A stretch of 23,798 nucleotides of DNA, from assembly GCF_000719975.1 (NCBI RefSeq), contig NZ_JOIJ01000033.1, positions 1 to 23,798 on the forward strand, read 5' to 3'. The notes under the pieces are model-generated. The model saw only the letters and a list, made by a program, of their open reading frames with translations, searched no databases and was not told the DNA's origin. This DNA comes from Prauserella rugosa. Lineage in GTDB: Bacteria; Actinomycetota; Actinomycetes; Mycobacteriales; Pseudonocardiaceae. This document shows positions 22,425 to 23,798 of this stretch, in pieces. How positions within the stretch are numbered: the first letter of the stretch is position 1; each line of letters begins with the position of its first letter. A program made the translations under genes and the position numbers.

Positions 22425-23706
22425 ACGAATCCGGCTCTCGGTGCGCGCGCGGACGACCATCGGCGCGACGGTCGTGGTGGCGGTGGCCACCGTCGCGGTC
22501 GGACTCGGTCTTGTGTCCTATCTGGACTCCAAGCTTACGCAAGAGCTCGACGCCGCACTCGATTCGCGACTCCAGACCGCCAGCCGTGCGGTGCAGGGCG
22601 GGAAGGCCCTTCCTGCCGGAGTCACGGTCGACATCACCGGAAGCGAGCGCCGGGTACAGGTGCGCCCGGCGATCGCGGTCGAGCGCGGCGAGCCGTACCG
22701 CATGGCCGAAACCACCGTGGACACGCCGAAGGGAACGACGACCCTGGTGGCCAGCGCGTCGACCGAGTCGGTGAGCAGGGCGACGAGCGCTGCGACGAAA
22801 GCGCTGCTCATCGGTGCTCCGGCGTTGTTGGCGGTCGTGGCCGCCCTGACGTGGTTCAGTACCGGCCGGGCGCTGCGGCCGGTCGACGCGATCCGCAGTG
22901 AGTTCGCGCGACTGTCCGCACACGACCTGCGAGGGAGAATGCCGGTGCCCGGCGGGGACGACGCACCTGCCCGGCTCGCGGTGACCCTCAATGAGACCCT
23001 CGACCGGCTCGACGAATCCGTCCGACGTCAACGCCAGTTCGTCGCCGATGCCTCGCACGAGTTGCGCAGCCCCCTCGCCGCGGTGCGCACACCCCTCGAG
23101 GTCGCGCAGGTGCATCCCGAGCGAGCCGACTGGCCGAAGCTCGCCGCCGGGACGCTGGAGGATCTCGACCGGCTGGACCGGCTCGTGTCCGATCTGCTCA
23201 CCCTGGCGAGAATCGACGCAGACACCGTCGACGAGGCCGCGCCCCTGGATCTGAGCGCGCTCGTCGGTCAAGTCGTCGAGCGGCGCGCACTGCCTCGGGT
23301 GGAGCTGACCGCGGACGTGGCCGGATCCGTTTTCGTCCGCGGTCATCGCGGTCACCTGGGACGGTTGCTGACGAACCTCCTCGACAACGCAGAACGGCAC
23401 GCCACCACCCGTGTCGAGGTCCGACTGTCGACATCGGACGGAAAGGCAATGCTCGGGGTCCGCGACGACGGCCCCGGCGTTCCGGAGGAGTACCGCGAGC
23501 GCATCTTCGAGCGGTTCGGACGGGTCGACACGGCTCGCGGGCGCGGTCAGGGCGGTGCCGGTCTCGGTCTGGCCTTGGCGCGGGACATCGCGACGTTGCA
23601 CCGAGGGAGTCTGCAACTCGCCGATTCCGGGTCGGCCGGTGGCGCCCGTTTCGTCGTCGTGCTGCCGGCCGAGCTGGGATCGTCCGGGCCGGCTCGTGAC
23701 ACCTAG
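22417..23706 (+). CDS. membrane sensor histidine kinase
   Basis: Encodes 429 residues. Two membrane helices (about 14-34 and 128-147) flank a sensor domain of about 90 residues outside the cell. A HAMP segment (about 148-203) follows, beginning TGRALRPVDAIRSEF. The H box RQFVADASHELRSPLAAVR contains the phosphorylated His214. The N box NLLDNAERHA has Asn324, the G1 box is RDDGPGVP (349-356) and the G2 box GGAGLGLALARD (379-390). The reading frame starts at the ATG at 22417, inside the last codons of the response regulator, so the pair is translationally coupled. The stimulus is unknown. The stop TAG at 23704 lies directly against the end of an insertion sequence, so the present C-terminus could be altered; the catalytic domain itself is complete. 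Confidence 0.96.
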   Translation: MRERIRLSVRARTTIGATVVVAVATVAVGLGLVSYLDSKLTQELDAALDSRLQTASRAVQGGKALPAGVTVDITGSERRVQVRPAIAVERGEPYRMAETTVDTPKGTTTLVASASTESVSRATSAATKALLIGAPALLAVVAALTWFSTGRALRPVDAIRSEFARLSAHDLRGRMPVPGGDDAPARLAVTLNETLDRLDESVRRQRQFVADASHELRSPLAAVRTPLEVAQVHPERADWPKLAAGTLEDLDRLDRLVSDLLTLARIDADTVDEAAPLDLSALVGQVVERRALPRVELTADVAGSVFVRGHRGHLGRLLTNLLDNAERHATTRVEVRLSTSDGKAMLGVRDDGPGVPEEYRERIFERFGRVDTARGRGQGGAGLGLALARDIATLHRGSLQLADSGSAGGARFVVVLPAELGSSGPARDT

Positions 23707-23798
23707 GGCGTGTCTCCTAAAGATCTGTGGTGAGAGGGGGGATTGTTGATCGCATGTCACGTTCTGCGGTGCTCACTGACGCTCAATGGGCTCGGATT
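23704..23798 (+). mobile_element. left end of an IS5-like insertion sequence, cut by the window edge
   Basis: Right after the kinase stop, GGGCGTGTCTCCTAAAG looks like a terminal inverted repeat, followed by a 30-nt leader and a transposase start at 23754. Only one end is inside the window, so neither the inverted repeat nor a target duplication can be confirmed. TA at 23704-23705 could be a 2-bp target duplication. Confidence 0.6.
23754..23798 (+). CDS. transposase, N-terminal fragment (window edge)
   Basis: The visible 15 residues read MSRSAVLTDAQWARI. LTDAQWARI is the common opening of IS5-family transposases of the DUF4096 type, which continue towards a DDE catalytic domain. A purine-rich GAGAGGGGGG lies 12 nt or more upstream as a weak ribosome site. 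The gene continues beyond the window. Confidence 0.7.
   Translation, partial: MSRSAVLTDAQWARI

Overview
The window is high-GC actinobacterial DNA. GTG starts are frequent, coding third positions are almost all G or C, and TANNNT -10 boxes often sit directly before start codons. The protein families (DUF3558 lipoprotein, bifunctional-type Dcd, DUF742, a Rv0338c-like Fe-S reductase, a dnaK-grpE-dnaJ-hspR operon with HAIR operators) and the presence of dcd, the Fe-S reductase and the dnaK operon in one neighbourhood, as around Rv0321-Rv0353 of Mycobacterium tuberculosis, point to a filamentous actinomycete. Pseudonocardiaceae is my best guess; the exact genus is not determined.

Region 1 (1-2414) has softer codon usage and looks accessory. 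It holds a three-gene cluster (small helical protein, DUF3558 lipoprotein, 81-residue acidic protein) and a convergent family 2 glycosyltransferase with scrambled coding remnants before its start. It stops at the 3' end of a tRNA-Gly(CCC) gene and its strong hairpin terminator. That is the geometry expected of a tRNA-integrated island.

Region 2 (2538-5400) is core-like. A DUF2236 (MpaB/Lcp-type) oxygenase candidate lies behind a promoter that overlaps a perfect inverted-repeat operator. It is followed by dcd and a membrane-anchored CAP-domain protein. Convergent to these is an autoregulated-looking tetR / AidB-like acyl-CoA dehydrogenase operon (5420-7637). Next come a large secreted beta-propeller/phytase-esterase-like protein, a DUF742 protein with three copies of GARFPSA, and a 755-residue membrane Fe-S oxidoreductase.

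Region 3 (13677-16607) holds an SMR efflux pump translationally coupled to a TetR regulator, a PEBP protein and a DUF4097 protein. The convergent gap between the TetR and PEBP genes (14564-15036) contains the most unusual structure in the window: two arrays of a 21-bp repeat, seven and six units, in opposite orientation, each starting just after the stop codon of its neighbouring gene.

Region 4 (16608-23798) holds the HspR-controlled chaperone operon dnaK-grpE-dnaJ-hspR. After it come a small secreted protein and a divergent OmpR-type two-component system, which share an intergenic region carrying CTGAA direct repeats. The window ends inside an IS element whose left end abuts the histidine kinase stop codon.
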